Part shown: one piece after another, positions 29,708-38,344 of the stretch
Layout of the letters: each line of letters starts with the position of its first letter
Position numbering within the stretch: position 1 is the stretch's first letter
NCBI RefSeq assembly: GCF_000244755.1
Contig: NZ_AHOO02000006.1
Coordinates: forward strand, 62,001 to 126,000
Source of the DNA: Leptospira licerasiae serovar Varillal str. VAR 010
GTDB taxonomy: Bacteria > Spirochaetota > Leptospiria > Leptospirales > Leptospiraceae
Direction of reading: 5' to 3'
Length of the DNA stretch: 64,000 nt
Position numbers and translations under genes: made by a program
Notes under the pieces: generated by a model
What the model saw: only the letters and a program-made list of their open reading frames with translations
Database searches by the model: none
Told to the model about the DNA's origin: nothing

Positions 29708-30016
29708 TCAAAATTTGTCGGCTTGCGCTTTGTAAGCGGCAGCTTCTTTTTCACAATGCTCCGACAGTTTTTCATACTTTTTCTTTTCTGCGGCGTCTGC
29801 AGTAGCTTTTCCGCCATGAGAAAGTCCGGCTAAGGATTTGTATTTTTCAGCCAACTCCTTATGGTCTTTTGCCTTTTTATTAAAGTAATCTTTTGCGATC
29901 TTTTTTAGATCCGGGGTGGTAGCTTCTGCGATGAGTAGATTGTCCAACTCGGTAAATGCAGAGAGATTACCGACCAGGATCAGGGAGAAAAGAATTGTTG
30001 CTAAGGTCTTTTTCAT
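29708..30016 (-). CDS. Small exported helical protein, 102 aa
   Basis: The ATG at 30016 is chosen for its ribosome binding site AGGAG. A signal peptide (MKKTLATILFSLILVGNLSA) precedes a highly charged helical protein with repeated KA/H..LA..Y units (DHKELAEKYKSLAG, KYEKLSEHCEKEAAAYKAQADKF). The spaced His, Tyr and single Cys recall small periplasmic helical proteins seen near metal resistance genes, but I do not know a function. It lies 117 bases beyond the bufferin-like gene on the same strand and converges on flaB; cotranscription with the efflux cluster is possible. Confidence 0.7.
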   Translation of the reverse strand: MKKTLATILFSLILVGNLSAFTELDNLLIAEATTPDLKKIAKDYFNKKAKDHKELAEKYKSLAGLSHGGKATADAAEKKKYEKLSEHCEKEAAAYKAQADKF

Positions 30017-30133
30017 ACGAACTCCTAATATGTGCCCGCTAAGATTATGGGCACCATGTCCTATAGTCAATATTAAATTGATAGAATTTATATTAACATT
30101 TAACGAAATGCGAATTGATAAATGTCCTAAAAT

Positions 30134-30397
30134 TTAAGACTTTTTAAAAGTCCCTTTTTTTGCATCGCATTCTTTTTTCGTTAAGGAGATCCATCCCTTC
30201 CCCTTGCAGGAATTTTGTCCTGAGCAGGAATTTCCGTTTGTATGACAGTCGCTTTTTCCTTTGCAGGAATTGACCCCATGACATTCTCCTTTTGCGTTAT
30301 CCGAACCAGATTCCTGTTTTTCGGAAAATACTTCTCCGGATAGAAATAGTCCGGAGAGCGCAGCTCCGATGATCAGTTTTTTGGCAGTATTGTTCAT
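30134..30397 (-). CDS. BufA2-type bufferin-like Cys-rich periplasmic peptide
   Basis: 87 residues. A signal peptide-like N-terminus (KKLIIGAALSGLFLSGEVFS) is followed by a Cys-rich core: ECHGVNSCKG, KSDCHTNGNSCSG, QNSCKGKGW, then KKECDAKKG; cysteines at 39, 45, 51, 58, 64 and 77. The repeated NxCKGxG pattern is that of BufA2 bufferin precursors, ribosomal peptides whose Cys residues are modified to bind copper. The maturation partners (BufB, a DUF692 enzyme, and BufC) are not in this window. It follows cusA by 19 bases in the same operon, so copper or silver binding in the periplasm is a reasonable inference. Confidence 0.75.
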   Translation of the reverse strand: MNNTAKKLIIGAALSGLFLSGEVFSEKQESGSDNAKGECHGVNSCKGKSDCHTNGNSCSGQNSCKGKGWISLTKKECDAKKGTFKKS

Positions 30398-30416
30398 TTT
30401 TTTGGTCCCTATTGTT

Positions 30417-33400
30417 TTAAATGGATTTCGTTCTTTTCTTCTTCGTTAGCGGAAGGACAGGCAGGATATTTTCGAGTCTTCCCTCCTTCCAAAGCATGTA
30501 TATAGGAGGATATACTAAAAGTTCCAGAATAAAACTGGTTACCAGTCCTCCTACCATGGGGGCAGCGATTCTTTTCATAACGTCCGAACCTGTGCTGGCA
30601 GACCACATGATCGGTAAAAGTCCCATCATTGCTGCAAGAACGGTCATGATCTTAGGTCGTATCCTATGTACCGCGCCATGTATGATCGCTTCAATTAGAT
30701 CTTCTTTGGTTCTCAGTCTTCCTTTTTTCTTGGCGTCCTCGTAAGAAAGGTCCAGATACAAAAGCATAAATACTCCGGTTTCAGCATCCAGTCCCATAAG
30801 TGCGATCATTCCCACCCAAACTGCCACTGAGACCTGGTAATCTAGGATGAAAAGAAGTCCAACCGCACCTATCAAAGAAAACGGCACCGCAAGTAGAACG
30901 ATCGAAGTTTTTATATAAGATTTAGTATTAAAGTACAATAACAAAAATATAATGAAGATTGTCAAAGGAAGAATGTACATCATCCTCTCTCTTACACGTA
31001 TCATATTTTCGTATTGACCGCTCCAAACTATCGAATACCCCGGAGGAAGAAGGATGGATTCGGATACCTTCTTTTTAGCCTTATCTACAAAACCCCCGAT
31101 ATCGGATGTGGAAGGATCAACATACACATAACCTGCCAAAAACCCATTCTCGTCCCGGATCATAGAAGGACCGGTTTTTGCTCCGATATTCGCAATTTCA
31201 GAAATTGGAATATGGCCGAATTCTTTTGTAGGGACAAGTATCGTTTTGATCTTCTCCAAAGAATCTCGAAGCTCACGAGGATAGCGCACATTGACGGAAA
31301 AACGTTCTCTACCCTCTATGGTTTGGGTAATCGGTTCTCCTCCGATAGCTGCTACTATGATCTGTTGTGCAGTCTCTATGGATATATTATATCTTGCTAA
31401 TTTTTCCCTTCTTAAATTCAGATCTAGGAAATATCCTCCGGCGGTTCTTTCCGCGAAAACGCTTCTAACATTTTTGTCCGTTTTAAGAAGAGATTCTATT
31501 TTTATCCCTATGGATTCTATTTCTTCCAATGAAGAACCTAAGATCTTAATTCCGATCGGAGTTCTCATACCTGTGCTAAGCATGTCTATCCTGGTCTTGA
31601 TCGGCATGGTCCAAGCATTCGTGGCTCCCGGAAATTGCATCTCCTTGTTCATCTTCTCCACTAACTCATCTTTAGTTAGCCTTTCCGATACAAATGGGAG
31701 GAACGGATATTGAAATATCCTTGGCCAATTGGAAAAAAATCGATCCGCCTTTCTCCATTGGTCTTGGGGTTTTAGAAGAATGACAGTTTCCATCATAGAG
31801 AATGGAGCCGGATCCGTCGCAGTATCGGAGCGTCCTGCCTTTCCAAATACTCGTTTTACTTCAGGAAAACTTTTCAGTTTTTTATCCATCGCTATCATGA
31901 GTTTTTCTGCCTCTGCAACGGAAATCCCAGGTAAGGTAGTAGGCATATATAAAAAGGATTCCTCGTAGAGTTGCGGCATAAACTCGGAACCCAGACTAAA
32001 ATAGACAGGAATCGTTAAGACCACCAATGCCGCTGCGGAAGCGATGATCGTTTTAGGTCTATGCAAAACATAACGACAGGCGGGTTCGTAAAATCGGAAT
32101 AGTACTTTGCTTACAGGATGTTTTTCTTCCGGATAATATTTTCCGACAAGCATCGTAGTTGCGATCTTAGAAAGAAATACATTCTTAAATCGGAACGGCT
32201 CCATTCTAGTGAATAACATTCTGACAGCCGGGTCCAAGGTGATGGCCAAGAATGCTGCCACTGCCATCGCTATATTTTTAGAATATGCTAGTGGACGAAA
32301 TAGCCTACCTTCTTGGTCTACAAGCGTGAATATAGGAAAGAACGCCACAGCTATCACAAGCAGAGAGAAGAACACGGAAGGTCCCACTTCTAATAATGCC
32401 TCTAATCGGACCGCATGATAATCCCCAATTCTACCTCCTGCTTCCCATTCTTCTAATTTTTTATAAGCATTCTCTACTTCTACGATCGCTCCGTCTACCA
32501 GCACACCGATAGAGATCGCCATTCCCGCTAATGACATGATATTTGCATTTATATCCAATAGGTTCATTGGAATGAAAGCGATGATCACTGAAATCGGGAT
32601 CGTAAGTATGGGAATAATTGCGGAAGGAAAATGCCATAAGAAGATCAGGATCACTATGGAGACAATGATCATCTCTTCTACCAATTTGAATTTTAAATTG
32701 CTGATAGCGTGTTCAATAAGTTCGGATCTATCATAAGTGGTGATGATCTCTGCGCCTTTAGGCAGATTTTTTTTAATTTCTTCTAACTTGGTTTTAACCC
32801 TTTCGATAACGGAGAGTGCGTTTTCTCCATGACGCATGACTATGGTGCCGGCGACTACGTCCCCTTCTCCATCCAAGTCGGCAATCCCTCTGCGAATATC
32901 TGGTCCGAACTGGACGGATGCTACGTTTTTGAGAAGCACTGGAGTTCCGTTTGCATCCGTAGAAAGCGGAATATTTTCTATATCTGTCAGAGAAGAAAGA
33001 TATCCTCTTCCTCTTACCATATACTCCGCACCTGAAATTTCCAGCAATCTTCCACCGGTTTCCTGGTTGCTTTCCCTTACTTTTTGTATAACGGTCTCAA
33101 AATCCACATTATAAGATCTTAATGCATTCGGATGGATCGTGATTTGGTATTGTTTTTTGAACCCACCGATCCCAGCGACTTCGGAAACTCCCGGAACTGA
33201 ATTCAAAAGATAACGCAATTGAAAATCTTGGTATGTCCTCAGGTCGACGAGAGAATTATTCCCTGTTTGGTCGATTAAGGCATATTGGTAGACCCAACCA
33301 ACGGCGCTCGCATCTGGACCCAATTCGGTTTTTACACCTGCCGGAAGTGAAGGTTGGATCCTGGAAAGATATTCCAATACTCTGGATCTAGCCCAATAGA

Positions 33401-33704
33401 TATCAGTACCGTCTTGAAAAATCACATAAACATAGGAAAAACCAAAATCTGAAAATCCTCTTACAACTTTGATATTAGGAGCGCCTAAAAGAGAAGTGAT
33501 GATCGGATAGGTAACCTGGTCTTCCATGATATCCGGACTTCTGTCCCAACGCGAGTATACGATCACTTGTGTGTCCGAAAGATCAGGGATCGCATCCAAT
33601 GGGATTGTTTTCATGGAAACATAAGATGCGACGAGTATCGCCAGAGTGACGAGTAAAACTAAAAATTTGTTTTCTGCGGAAAAACGAATAACGGATTGGA
33701 TCAT
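30417..33704 (-). CDS. cusA: CusA-type Cu(I)/Ag(I) efflux RND transporter
   Basis: 1,095 residues from the ATG at 33704 (AAGGAAA upstream, 10 bases after the CusB-like stop). HME-RND family: VARSYVSMKTIP-type first helix region, YSRWDRSPDIMEDQVTYPI, and VLVDGAIVEVENAYKKLEEWE in the proton-relay helix. The three substrate methionines of E. coli CusA have counterparts: M587 (LYMPTTLPG), M637 (FSMMET) and M708 (RIDMLSTG). This supports monovalent copper/silver over zinc/cobalt. The inner-membrane pump works with the adaptor and outer-membrane channel encoded just upstream. Confidence 0.93.
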   Translation of the reverse strand: MIQSVIRFSAENKFLVLLVTLAILVASYVSMKTIPLDAIPDLSDTQVIVYSRWDRSPDIMEDQVTYPIITSLLGAPNIKVVRGFSDFGFSYVYVIFQDGTDIYWARSRVLEYLSRIQPSLPAGVKTELGPDASAVGWVYQYALIDQTGNNSLVDLRTYQDFQLRYLLNSVPGVSEVAGIGGFKKQYQITIHPNALRSYNVDFETVIQKVRESNQETGGRLLEISGAEYMVRGRGYLSSLTDIENIPLSTDANGTPVLLKNVASVQFGPDIRRGIADLDGEGDVVAGTIVMRHGENALSVIERVKTKLEEIKKNLPKGAEIITTYDRSELIEHAISNLKFKLVEEMIIVSIVILIFLWHFPSAIIPILTIPISVIIAFIPMNLLDINANIMSLAGMAISIGVLVDGAIVEVENAYKKLEEWEAGGRIGDYHAVRLEALLEVGPSVFFSLLVIAVAFFPIFTLVDQEGRLFRPLAYSKNIAMAVAAFLAITLDPAVRMLFTRMEPFRFKNVFLSKIATTMLVGKYYPEEKHPVSKVLFRFYEPACRYVLHRPKTIIASAAALVVLTIPVYFSLGSEFMPQLYEESFLYMPTTLPGISVAEAEKLMIAMDKKLKSFPEVKRVFGKAGRSDTATDPAPFSMMETVILLKPQDQWRKADRFFSNWPRIFQYPFLPFVSERLTKDELVEKMNKEMQFPGATNAWTMPIKTRIDMLSTGMRTPIGIKILGSSLEEIESIGIKIESLLKTDKNVRSVFAERTAGGYFLDLNLRREKLARYNISIETAQQIIVAAIGGEPITQTIEGRERFSVNVRYPRELRDSLEKIKTILVPTKEFGHIPISEIANIGAKTGPSMIRDENGFLAGYVYVDPSTSDIGGFVDKAKKKVSESILLPPGYSIVWSGQYENMIRVRERMMYILPLTIFIIFLLLYFNTKSYIKTSIVLLAVPFSLIGAVGLLFILDYQVSVAVWVGMIALMGLDAETGVFMLLYLDLSYEDAKKKGRLRTKEDLIEAIIHGAVHRIRPKIMTVLAAMMGLLPIMWSASTGSDVMKRIAAPMVGGLVTSFILELLVYPPIYMLWKEGRLENILPVLPLTKKKRTKSI

Positions 33705-33714
33705 ATTCTTTTCC

Positions 33715-34803
33715 TTAATGTGCATGAGAATCAGAGCCGAATCTGATCTTAGCTTCCGAATCGATCAAGAATGTGGATTCGGTCACAACTCTTTGGTCTT
33801 CCCGAACACCGGATAAAATTTCGACCCAAGGATCTATATTTTTTCCTGTCTGAACGGAAACCGCCTGGAACCTGTCAGGTGCAGTTTGAACATACGCAAT
33901 CTTTTGTTTTCCAGTGTCTAAAATTGCGGAAGTCGGAACGGACAATACTTTAGGAAGAGAAACTTCTATCACTGCGTCTCCGAACATCTGAGGTTTTAAA
34001 AGTTGGTTCGGATCTGAGACCTCGCTTCTTAATCTAAGTGTGCGGTTGTTTTTATCCAAGATCACATCTATACTTTTGATCTTTCCTATGAATTCCTTTT
34101 CGGGATAAACATCCGTTTTAAATTTTATAGGAAGTCCAACCTTGGCGGTGGTAAAATCGGACTCATAGATCTGGGAATAGATATGCGCTCTGCCCGATTT
34201 ACCTCCTAATATCAACTCGGATGGGTCTCTTGCGCCGGATGTCCAAACACGTATCTGGTCCAGACCCAAGCCCAATTGTCTAAGCCTCAATTGAAGATTT
34301 CGAATGATCTCAGGAGAAAGAAATTCGGAAGAACGAATCGCTTCTTTGTATTCACTCAATGCAGAATACAATTCCGGATCGTAAGCAACACTAGAATACG
34401 CACTGATCTTTTTTACCAGGTTCCGTCTGCTCACCAATTCCGTCTTGATCCCGATAGACTGTTGTTTTTCAAAGGAAAGGATCAACTCTTTGGAATTATT
34501 TTCGGAAGAGGGTGTGGGCAGATGAGAAGAATGATCTTCACCTGCCGTAGCCTCCGCTACTTGCAAAGAATTGTTCACGTTAGTATGATCCTTATGCTCG
34601 GAAGATTCTTCTCTCTTAACCAGATCCATGTTACAGATCGGACAGGTTCCGGGACGATCCGAAGTATAATGGGGATGCATCGGACAATAATAGATGTCTT
34701 TCTTAGAAGAACAATCCATCACCAAAACTGTAAATATTAGAATCGCTAGAAGTTTTCCGATCCATCTTAAAGGTGAAGAGGTTAAAAGATCACTTGGCTT
34801 CAT
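33715..34803 (-). CDS. cusB: CusB-type efflux RND periplasmic adaptor lipoprotein
   Basis: 362 residues from the ATG at 34803 (GGAGAGA upstream). A lipoprotein signal ends VMDC (Cys 31). Next is a heavy-metal-binding segment YYCPMHPHYTSDRPGTCPICNMDLVKRE (four Cys/His-rich residues), then the membrane-fusion protein core: KELILSFEKQQSIGIKTELV, hairpin helices around LQLRLRQLGL, and the beta-barrel GLPIKFKTDVYPEKEFIGKIKSIDV and KPQMFGDAVIEV. It connects the pump to the TolC-like channel. The start overlaps the DUF3347-like gene by 14 bases. Confidence 0.92.
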   Translation of the reverse strand: MKPSDLLTSSPLRWIGKLLAILIFTVLVMDCSSKKDIYYCPMHPHYTSDRPGTCPICNMDLVKREESSEHKDHTNVNNSLQVAEATAGEDHSSHLPTPSSENNSKELILSFEKQQSIGIKTELVSRRNLVKKISAYSSVAYDPELYSALSEYKEAIRSSEFLSPEIIRNLQLRLRQLGLGLDQIRVWTSGARDPSELILGGKSGRAHIYSQIYESDFTTAKVGLPIKFKTDVYPEKEFIGKIKSIDVILDKNNRTLRLRSEVSDPNQLLKPQMFGDAVIEVSLPKVLSVPTSAILDTGKQKIAYVQTAPDRFQAVSVQTGKNIDPWVEILSGVREDQRVVTESTFLIDSEAKIRFGSDSHAH

Positions 34804-35239
34804 GAATGATCTCTCCACAACTTTTCATTTTGGGATCGTATGGGTTTTTGATTTCCTTGCCGGACGCCAACCATTTCTTTTTAAGCATTGGGCAGTAGAA
34901 AATAGATACTCCGGATCTGTCATGATGGCCTACGATCGATTCTAATTCTTGGGATAAACGTTCGAATAATTCTCTTTTTCTCGCAATATCTGTAGTTTTA
35001 CCCAATTCTTCCACGATCGGAAGTGCTTTCTTAAATTTCTCAGTATCTTTTTTGTGATCCGCGTTTTCTTTCAGGAGCTGGACCAACTTTTGAACGTCGA
35101 TACTTCCCGGAGTCTCGGAATATATAGAAGAATGGATTTTGGCAACCTCTCTCAGAACGAATGTTTCCTTTCCTTCATGAGCGAATAGATTTCCTGCGGT
35201 CAGGAATAAAATTAAAAATATATAATGTAACTTCTTCAT
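34790..35239 (-). CDS. Exported DUF3347-like protein
   Basis: 149 residues, ATG at 35239 with GAGGATG upstream. Signal peptide (MKKLHYIFLILFLTAGNLFA), then a helical domain and a C-terminal signature FYCPMLKKKWLASGKEIKNPYDPKMKSCGEI that matches the DUF3347 family, often found fused to or next to CusB-like adaptors. The CPM and CGE cysteines plus a nearby HEG at the mature N-terminus could bind metal. It sits between the TolC-like and CusB-like genes. Function is probably metal handling, not proven. Confidence 0.8.
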   Translation of the reverse strand: MKKLHYIFLILFLTAGNLFAHEGKETFVLREVAKIHSSIYSETPGSIDVQKLVQLLKENADHKKDTEKFKKALPIVEELGKTTDIARKRELFERLSQELESIVGHHDRSGVSIFYCPMLKKKWLASGKEIKNPYDPKMKSCGEIIHEAK

Positions 35240-35249
35240 TTTTTCATCC

Positions 35250-36620
35250 TCAGTTATGTTTAACATGTTCCGGAGTTTTGTTGTCTTTATAGATAAAACT
35301 TAAGAGTTTTAACGTATTTAGAATGGATTCGTTCTTTCGCTCTTTCAGATCTTCTAAACGTATTTTGGTATTTAGAATCTCCGTTTGAGCAAGAAGAGTA
35401 TCCTGCACATTCACCTTTCCGGAAGCATATTGGAAGGAGCCTGCTCTTGCTGATTTTTCCAATTCAGGGATCAGCCGTTTTTCTACCAAACGGATTTGGT
35501 TCGAAACACCTTTAATATAGGCCAAATTCCGGTTTAATTCAGAGAACATTTGTATTCTTGTTTTTTCCACGGAATCCTTACCTACTTCCGCCAGATGTTC
35601 CGTTTCTCCCGTGATAGAATTCCATTTAAGAGCGGACCAAACAGGAACCCTCATATTTACTCCGAAGCTGAAAAGATCTCCTCGGTATTCAGTGGTATCC
35701 ATAAGTCCATAGTTCAACGGGCCTTGGTCCAGAGCGAAAGTTTGGGATCTGCGCTTCATATAGGAGAAAAACACTTCTGTTTGGGGCGCGAGAGAATATT
35801 TAGTAAGTTTTGCCTGTTCTTTTAAACGTTTTTCCTCTTCCATCTGTATCTTATATTCCGGAGAATCCTCGATCAAGGAAATTTGTGCGGAGACTAATGT
35901 CTCTAATTCTTCGTTCTTATTCTCTAAGAACGAATCCAAATCGATCGAATATATATCGGAGAATGTAATCTTATCGGAAACCTGATAGTATTCTAGTTGG
36001 GACTTAAGGTCTTTCAACTGAGTGGAATATTCCGTTTCCTTTTCGATTGCTTCCGTTTTGGCAACAGTTGCCTTCAAAACTCCGGACAGAGTGTTCTCAC
36101 CATAAGAATATGAGTTTTCGCTAATGGACTTTTGAGCGCCGAGCAGGATCAATATTCTTTCATTAATTGCTTTTTTCTTTTCGGCATATTTGTATTTGTT
36201 CAATCTGCTGAAAAAATCCCCTAAGATCCGATTTACTCCAGCTATATAGGCAAAGTTCGACTCGGTTTGCATTAGTTTGGAGATCCTTTTTTCGGTACTT
36301 AATTTTCCGGGAAAGGGAAACTCTTGGGACACTGACAATTCTATCCCTGTCATCGTAGGAGTATCCAATGCCCGATCGGAAGTGGAATACCCGCCTCTAG
36401 TGGGATAATTTCGGAAAGCCACTCCTATTTTAGGATCCGGTAATATACCTGTGGCTTCGGAATGTGATTTGTGAGCCTGGGAAAGTCCAGCCAAAGATTT
36501 TGACTCAGGGTGTTCTTTCACTAAAACATCTAAGATTTCTTCCAGGTTCCTTTTTTCCGCGTATGCTGCGGACGAAAATAATGTGTAAATTGATATTAAG
36601 ACAATAAGTCTCGGATTCAT
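35250..36620 (-). CDS. TolC/CusC-family outer-membrane efflux protein
   Basis: 456 residues with AGGAGGAAAT before the ATG. A signal peptide (VLISIYTLFSSAAYA) is followed by the duplicated helical OEP architecture: LEEILDVLVKEHPESKSLAGL, long coiled-coil segments (KRISKLMQTESNFAYIAG), and a second repeat near RSGSFQYASGKVNVQDTLLAQTEIL-type helices. It would form the outer-membrane exit channel of the Cus pump. The gene precedes the DUF3347-like gene by 10 bases. Confidence 0.87.
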   Translation of the reverse strand: MNPRLIVLISIYTLFSSAAYAEKRNLEEILDVLVKEHPESKSLAGLSQAHKSHSEATGILPDPKIGVAFRNYPTRGGYSTSDRALDTPTMTGIELSVSQEFPFPGKLSTEKRISKLMQTESNFAYIAGVNRILGDFFSRLNKYKYAEKKKAINERILILLGAQKSISENSYSYGENTLSGVLKATVAKTEAIEKETEYSTQLKDLKSQLEYYQVSDKITFSDIYSIDLDSFLENKNEELETLVSAQISLIEDSPEYKIQMEEEKRLKEQAKLTKYSLAPQTEVFFSYMKRRSQTFALDQGPLNYGLMDTTEYRGDLFSFGVNMRVPVWSALKWNSITGETEHLAEVGKDSVEKTRIQMFSELNRNLAYIKGVSNQIRLVEKRLIPELEKSARAGSFQYASGKVNVQDTLLAQTEILNTKIRLEDLKERKNESILNTLKLLSFIYKDNKTPEHVKHN

Positions 36621-36656
36621 ATTTCCTCCTAAAGATCAAAAGGGAGAAAATACGGA

Positions 36657-37076
36657 TTAAATGAGGAAAACTTGAAGAGTGCTTAAGCTAATGGATTGTG
36701 ATGAAGAGATCGGAATATAAGAATCGTCCAGAATTACGTTTTCTAACACGATTTGCGGAGAATTCAATTCCGAAGTGAATAAAAAGATTAGGACTTTATG
36801 TAATCCTAATTTTTCCCAGTCCAAAAGTTTGGAAAGATCTAAAGAGGCTACGCCATTCTCTTTAGGGCAACATTCATTGGAAGAGGAGTTATTCTTTTGC
36901 GCGGAATTTTCGGACTTATGACAAGGTGGAACTTGGGAGGTTTCCTTTTGTTTTTCGAGATAGGACATACTCACCGGACAATTTCCGGTAAGATTATAAA
37001 CGGACACACAAGCGATTTGTAGAAGAAATCCGATCGCTAATATGGAACCGATTGTCTTTTTAGATCCTAAACCCAT
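36657..37076 (-). CDS. Cys-rich exported protein heading the Cus cluster
   Basis: 139 residues; I do not recognise the family. A hydrophobic N-terminus (GSILAIGFLLQIAC) could be a lipoprotein signal ending at Cys 23, or a membrane anchor. The mature part has CPVSM, PPCHKS and NECCPKENG, that is three Cys/His patches, followed by hydrophobic or amphipathic stretches (LHKVLIFLFTS, LSTLQVFLI). It is the first gene of the cluster, 36 bases before the TolC-like gene. The Cys/His content and position suggest metal binding. Confidence 0.6.
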   Translation of the reverse strand: MGLGSKKTIGSILAIGFLLQIACVSVYNLTGNCPVSMSYLEKQKETSQVPPCHKSENSAQKNNSSSNECCPKENGVASLDLSKLLDWEKLGLHKVLIFLFTSELNSPQIVLENVILDDSYIPISSSQSISLSTLQVFLI

Positions 37077-37093
37077 GACCTTTCTTTATCTGA

Positions 37094-37117
37094 CTCTACG
37101 AATTAGAGAAAAGTCAA
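37094..37117 (-). promoter_or_regulatory. Candidate promoter/operator of the Cus cluster
   Basis: In the 48-base gap before the Cys-rich gene, the minus strand reads TTGACT (complement of 37112-37117) and then a perfect inverted repeat CTCTA-N5-TAGAG (37094-37108) in the position of a promoter spacer. The -10 region is poor. A dyad inside a spacer is typical of MerR-family control, but this is only a pattern match. Confidence 0.35.
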
Positions 37118-37124
37118 GAAAAAT

Positions 37125-38210
37125 CTATAGTTTCTGAAAGAATGGGTTACTCAAAATAATCGCAGTCGGATAGATTATTTGGACTCTTACATACAGATCA
37201 GTGGGTTTCATTTTGTAATATCCTTTGTTCTGGTAGGAAGTATGAGAAAGAATTTCAGAATTTTGTCCAATAAAGTCGACGCTGATTGGAGTATCTTCGA
37301 AACTAAAATGGATCTCGCTTTCCGAATTTAAACCTAAAGGACCTAATTTTGGCTCTTCTAAACTTCTTTCCATTTTGCGAACGCAAAGATAATTTCCTTC
37401 TTTTAAGGAACGAAGGACCTCTTTCTCATCCAAACTATCTGTATTTACAAGAAGATATCTCATCAAAGATTCCCCTTCTTGTTTGTATATTTCTGAACTT
37501 AGGTCCCGCCAATTCGGGATCCCGGAAGTTCTAACTCTTAAATATTCATCCCTAGGTAGATAATGTAGATCGTCAGAGGACATGCAGAAGGAAGGATGTT
37601 TTTCGCTCAGTAGTTTATCCCAGAATTTAGGAATATCTCCGAAAGGGCTCAAAACTTCTAATGCATCGTATTCTTTTAGTTGGGATAAAAGTTTTAAAGG
37701 AAAGGATTCGTTTAAGAGAGGGTGGTTAATTACTACAAATCCATTTTTAGATCGGAGTTTATCGATTACCCATTGTAGATTTTCAGGATCCGCATACAAA
37801 GGAAATAGATCATAACTTGCTTCTTCCAGACCTAAAACACTTAAATGCCTTTTTCTAAGATTGGTTCCCCATTCATATCCTTTGATCTGAGCAAGTTTTG
37901 GAGAATCGGGGTGAGTGATCCTTTCGTAATCGGTGAAGCCTAATATTTTGTAGCCATTAGCCGCATAGACCGTTTCTATCTCTTCCGGCGAATTCCTACC
38001 GGGGGTGAACCAGGTCCGATTCGTATGCAAATGAATTCCAGCCTTCTGGAGTTTGAGTTTGGTATTTCTTTTATATGGATTAGAATACTTTTCCCAATCG
38101 ACAGAAGATCGAAAAGTATCCACTCTAAAAATTGCCCAAGTAAGCAGATTTCCGAGCAAAAGTATCCCGAAAAAGATAGAAACTAAGAAGATTATCTTGC
38201 TTCTTTTCAT
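37125..38210 (-). CDS. PHP-domain phosphoesterase-like protein, membrane anchored
   Basis: 361 residues from the ATG at 38210. One N-terminal transmembrane helix (IIFLVSIFFGILLLGNLLTWAI) anchors a PHP-like domain with GIHLHTN, LGFTDYERI, IKGYEWGTN, FVVINHPLLNES and SSDDLHYL, which supply the metal-binding His/Asp set of the fold. The C-terminal 100 residues are a beta domain I cannot assign. The likely location is the periplasmic face. PHP domains hydrolyse phosphate esters; the substrate is unknown. It is divergent from the GT2 gene. Confidence 0.75.
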   Translation of the reverse strand: MKRSKIIFLVSIFFGILLLGNLLTWAIFRVDTFRSSVDWEKYSNPYKRNTKLKLQKAGIHLHTNRTWFTPGRNSPEEIETVYAANGYKILGFTDYERITHPDSPKLAQIKGYEWGTNLRKRHLSVLGLEEASYDLFPLYADPENLQWVIDKLRSKNGFVVINHPLLNESFPLKLLSQLKEYDALEVLSPFGDIPKFWDKLLSEKHPSFCMSSDDLHYLPRDEYLRVRTSGIPNWRDLSSEIYKQEGESLMRYLLVNTDSLDEKEVLRSLKEGNYLCVRKMERSLEEPKLGPLGLNSESEIHFSFEDTPISVDFIGQNSEILSHTSYQNKGYYKMKPTDLYVRVQIIYPTAIILSNPFFQKL

Positions 38211-38252
38211 TCTATCGCTAGTACATAAATCAGGTTCTAAGCGAAAACTAGA

Positions 38253-38268
38253 ATTCCATATTTGGAAT
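38253..38268. promoter_or_regulatory. Inverted repeat in divergent intergenic region
   Basis: A perfect 6-bp inverted repeat ATTCCA-TATT-TGGAAT lies between the divergent PHP and GT2 genes, about 43 bases upstream of the PHP start. It could be an operator for one or both genes; no regulator is known. Confidence 0.3.
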
Positions 38269-38344
38269 GTTACAACTTGCATACGATTTCAAATTTAGAT
38301 TGTTAGGATTCATCGATCTGTAACAGAGAAGATCCGAATTCTGG

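Noticed and set aside
30134..30397. Metallothionein
   Set aside because: Signal peptide, NxCKGxG repeats and only six cysteines fit BufA2 bufferins better than cytosolic metallothioneins.
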